Assembly (NCBI GenBank): GCA_030407005.1
Contig: JAUDYN010000002.1
Coordinates: 3,286,001 to 3,350,000 of the forward strand
DNA length: 64,000 nt
Direction: 5' to 3'
Origin: Desarmillaria ectypa
Taxonomy: Eukaryota > Basidiomycota > Agaricomycetes > Agaricales > Physalacriaceae
Below are positions 61,861-64,000 of the stretch, piece after piece. The number at the start of each line of letters is the position of its first letter. Position 1 is the stretch's first letter. The notes under the pieces were generated by a model, which saw only the letters and a program-made list of their open reading frames with translations, made no database searches and was not told the DNA's origin. A program made the translations under genes and the position numbers.

Positions 61861-63431
61861 TCAACTATTGAAGTTATCTCGATCACTTGGTGACTAGATA
61901 TTTCGCAGCTCAGTTAGTGAGAGTGATATGAAAATACTTGGTGCTGATTCATCTGGCACAAACCTTTTGAGGGTAGAGCGAGAAGTCCTAATGTTTTCGA
62001 AGATAGCTTGCAATATTGCAATGCTTCCGCAACGAGAATTTTGGGTGTAGAACGCTACCAGAATCTTGACGGACAGGGCAGATAGATTTGAACGACAGGA
62101 ATATATTGATATTTTGTCGGTATCTTTTGGAGGTCTCCAATCCTTCGAAGATGGATTATTCAACGACGAAAATCACACAGAGCTGAGAATTCGAGCTCAG
62201 CACCACCTCGTCATACATCTTTTGTCTAAGTGCTCCGTTCCCTATGCCATTACCCACGGCTGAAAGCGACGTCGCGTGGTGTTGAAGACGCGCTCAGCCG
62301 CATATGGCAATCCGGCAATCGGAGCAACGTTGAAGCGCGCGAACCTTCGCGCACCTTCTCCTTGACTCGATCGCCTGTCTGCTCACTCAGCAATGAGTCA
62401 GACATGGACACTAGTAGATGATAGTATATTCTAGAAGTACCCACCTTGTAGTATATATACCGGGCAGACCAGCCTACTAATAATAGAGATTTATACTCAT
62501 ACTCTCACCCACCTCTCTCACACGGTCAAGTCTCGTAGTTTACCACTGCACTCATAACCTCCATTTCACACTCTTTTACAACACGTGGGGTCTGTCTTCA
62601 ATGCTTTAATATCCCAATGAGGGATGGTCTGCTCATTTGGCTTTACGTGAATGACAAATGGCTAAAGAAATGTTCCTAGACGGTCGAACTGGCCATCCGA
62701 CGAGGAGAACGTCACCACGGGACATATATAATAACCCTTCTCCTTCGGGCGATTTTAAGAGGAAACTCGACGGGTGTTTATTTTAGGGGATCCATGATAA
62801 CGTGAGGTCTTTGACTCCTAGAAGAAACGGGAACAGCATCATTGCCTTGGGCGGTCAGCATCCAGCCTGGTAGGGGTGCCAGTGCACTTTCGTTTAGCGA
62901 TGAACATAGTAGCATAAAGGTAGAGTCCTCGATGACACAGATGCGACCACGTCAAAGGTTCCACTAGCTATTCACGGAGTCGCTGGAGGAAGCTTTATAC
63001 TGGGAGGCCTAGTGGAGCGTTGGTCGTCCGATAGTAAGGAGTAACGCTACATAGAAGAGAAAATAAGAGCTGAAGGAGGCGCTAAGCCTATATTATACTA
63101 CAAAGGAATGCAGAAGCGCAGGGGGTCGACAAAATCTGGGTGATAGAAGATCAGCCAATGTCTCCAGTTTTTAATTATGAGATATGACTGCTGTTGGCAT
63201 GGTTTGATTCGTCCTTCAGATCCTCAAGCGGAGGGTTCTTTGTTATAATTGAAACATTTCAAAAGCGAAGATCTGTCGTGGACTTGAGGATGTGTTGCAC
63301 ATCCAATTGACATACAAACAAGTAACTATCAGACATTGAACATTTTAATACAACCATTCTGGAGCTATGGCAGTGATCCAATGGTAAATGTGAACGTAGG
63401 AATCACATATGAAAGGGATAAGGTGCGCCAA
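61861..63431. other. gene-free stretch
   Basis: 1.6 kb without a supportable gene. A TATA-like agtatatatac at 62451-62461 and CT-rich sequence downstream look like part of a promoter or LTR, but ends and target duplications could not be found. Confidence 0.35.
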
Positions 63432-63751
63432 GTCACGTCATGTTCTTCACCGATTTCCAAGAGATCATCCAGCTTCATGTTAACATATTTGAACCATTTG
63501 AGATAAAACTCGGCCAAGCCAAAATCGGCCAATTACACTTGACCATCGTCCCCAACAATAATATTCCGCATGGCGAGGTCGACATGTGAGAACACTAGGG
63601 GTTCGTCATCCTTTAAAGCTCCCCTATACGAGCACCACCCAGCAACCGTAGCACGCTTCATTGCACTGTTGAAGAAATTAATGACCTCAGCTGGAGTAGC
63701 AAATGGTCCCCGAGTTGCCCTCATAAAACTGAAAATGTGGGGGAGTGGCAT
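63432..63751 (-). pseudogene. aminoglycoside phosphotransferase/kinase-like fragment with in-frame stop
   Basis: Minus strand. The fragment contains the catalytic loop VFSHVDLAMRNIIVGDDGQV followed by a TAA at 63533-63535, then, in the same frame, LADFGLAEFYLKWFKYVN. The HxDLxxxN and DFG-type motifs are those of the APH/protein-kinase-like families that are greatly expanded in mushrooms. The stop stands where relatives usually have Trp. Upstream (higher coordinates) only about 50 codons are open, so the N-lobe is missing or lies in other exons toward 64000 that I could not join. Most likely a dead gene copy. Confidence 0.6.
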
Positions 63752-64000
63752 GTTACTGGGTCTCTGCCTTCGACAAGGGGACCGGGAATGTCAGATCGGG
63801 GATGAGGGATGAGGGATGGACTTCAGTTCACGGACATAGCGTCACAAAGTAAGGTAAGGCTAAAAAATGTGTATTACTTAACACCTGTCTATCAACACTG
63901 TTATTAACAGGTTACCCCAACGCGCCTTGTGAATAAAGTGCGAATAAATCAAGCATTGCCGGAGATATGGCAGTCATTGGCTGCCATGCCAGCTTATTCT
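63752..64000. other. window end
   Basis: Short stretch; might hold an upstream exon of the kinase-like fragment. Nothing supportable. Confidence 0.3.

Noticed and set aside
62279..62546. possible solo LTR (TG...CA ends, TATA, CT-rich part)
   Set aside because: No target-site duplication and no second copy in the window; end points cannot be fixed.

Overview
The window is nuclear DNA of a filamentous basidiomycete, most likely an Agaricomycete. The coding genes are broken by many short introns (about 44-67 nt, GT-AG with a few GC-AG), exons can be only 5-20 nt long, and the gene families are fungal: ATG9, CLP1, external NADH dehydrogenase, an F-box protein of a type common in mushrooms, cAMP-receptor-like GPCRs and a DPBB secreted protein. 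All gene models were built by hand by joining exons whose phases agree. No expression data or database search was available.

Layout. 1-2053 holds nothing I can support. 2.0-9.0 kb: an Ecm15/UPF0045-type protein and an Irs4/Tax4-type EH-domain protein diverge from a 53-bp promoter; then ribosomal protein eS12, and ATG9 on the minus strand. 9.7-13.8 kb: two tandem seven-TM receptor genes with almost identical exon sizes. 14.5-18.7 kb: a beta-carbonic anhydrase with a probable signal peptide, an OB-fold (shieldin-2-like) protein and a membrane protein of unknown function. 19.0-32.8 kb: 2-isopropylmalate synthase with a doubled C-terminal regulatory domain, cytosolic glutamyl-tRNA synthetase, a DUF1776 protein, a large F-box protein with SUMO-interacting-like motifs, a mitochondrial protein of unknown function and the mitochondrial ATP synthase beta subunit. 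35.4-46.3 kb: EF-hand NADH dehydrogenase, CLP1, a 20-exon Dal5-like transporter and an RRM-like protein.

From 46.3 kb on, the region becomes gene-poor and accessory. It has a secreted catalase, a peroxisomal acyl-CoA/4-coumarate-CoA-type ligase, a decayed phenol-hydroxylase-type FAD monooxygenase, a small secreted DPBB protein, a broken partial copy of the catalase gene and a fragment of a phosphotransferase-like kinase with an in-frame stop. Three tRNA-like SINE copies lie in gene-free DNA (33.7, 35.0 and 47.0 kb).

The core genes share no single pathway. Possible functional links are the receptors next to a carbonic anhydrase (CO2/bicarbonate and cAMP signalling) and the catalase, ligase and monooxygenase group (oxidative or aromatic catabolism); both are inferences from position.
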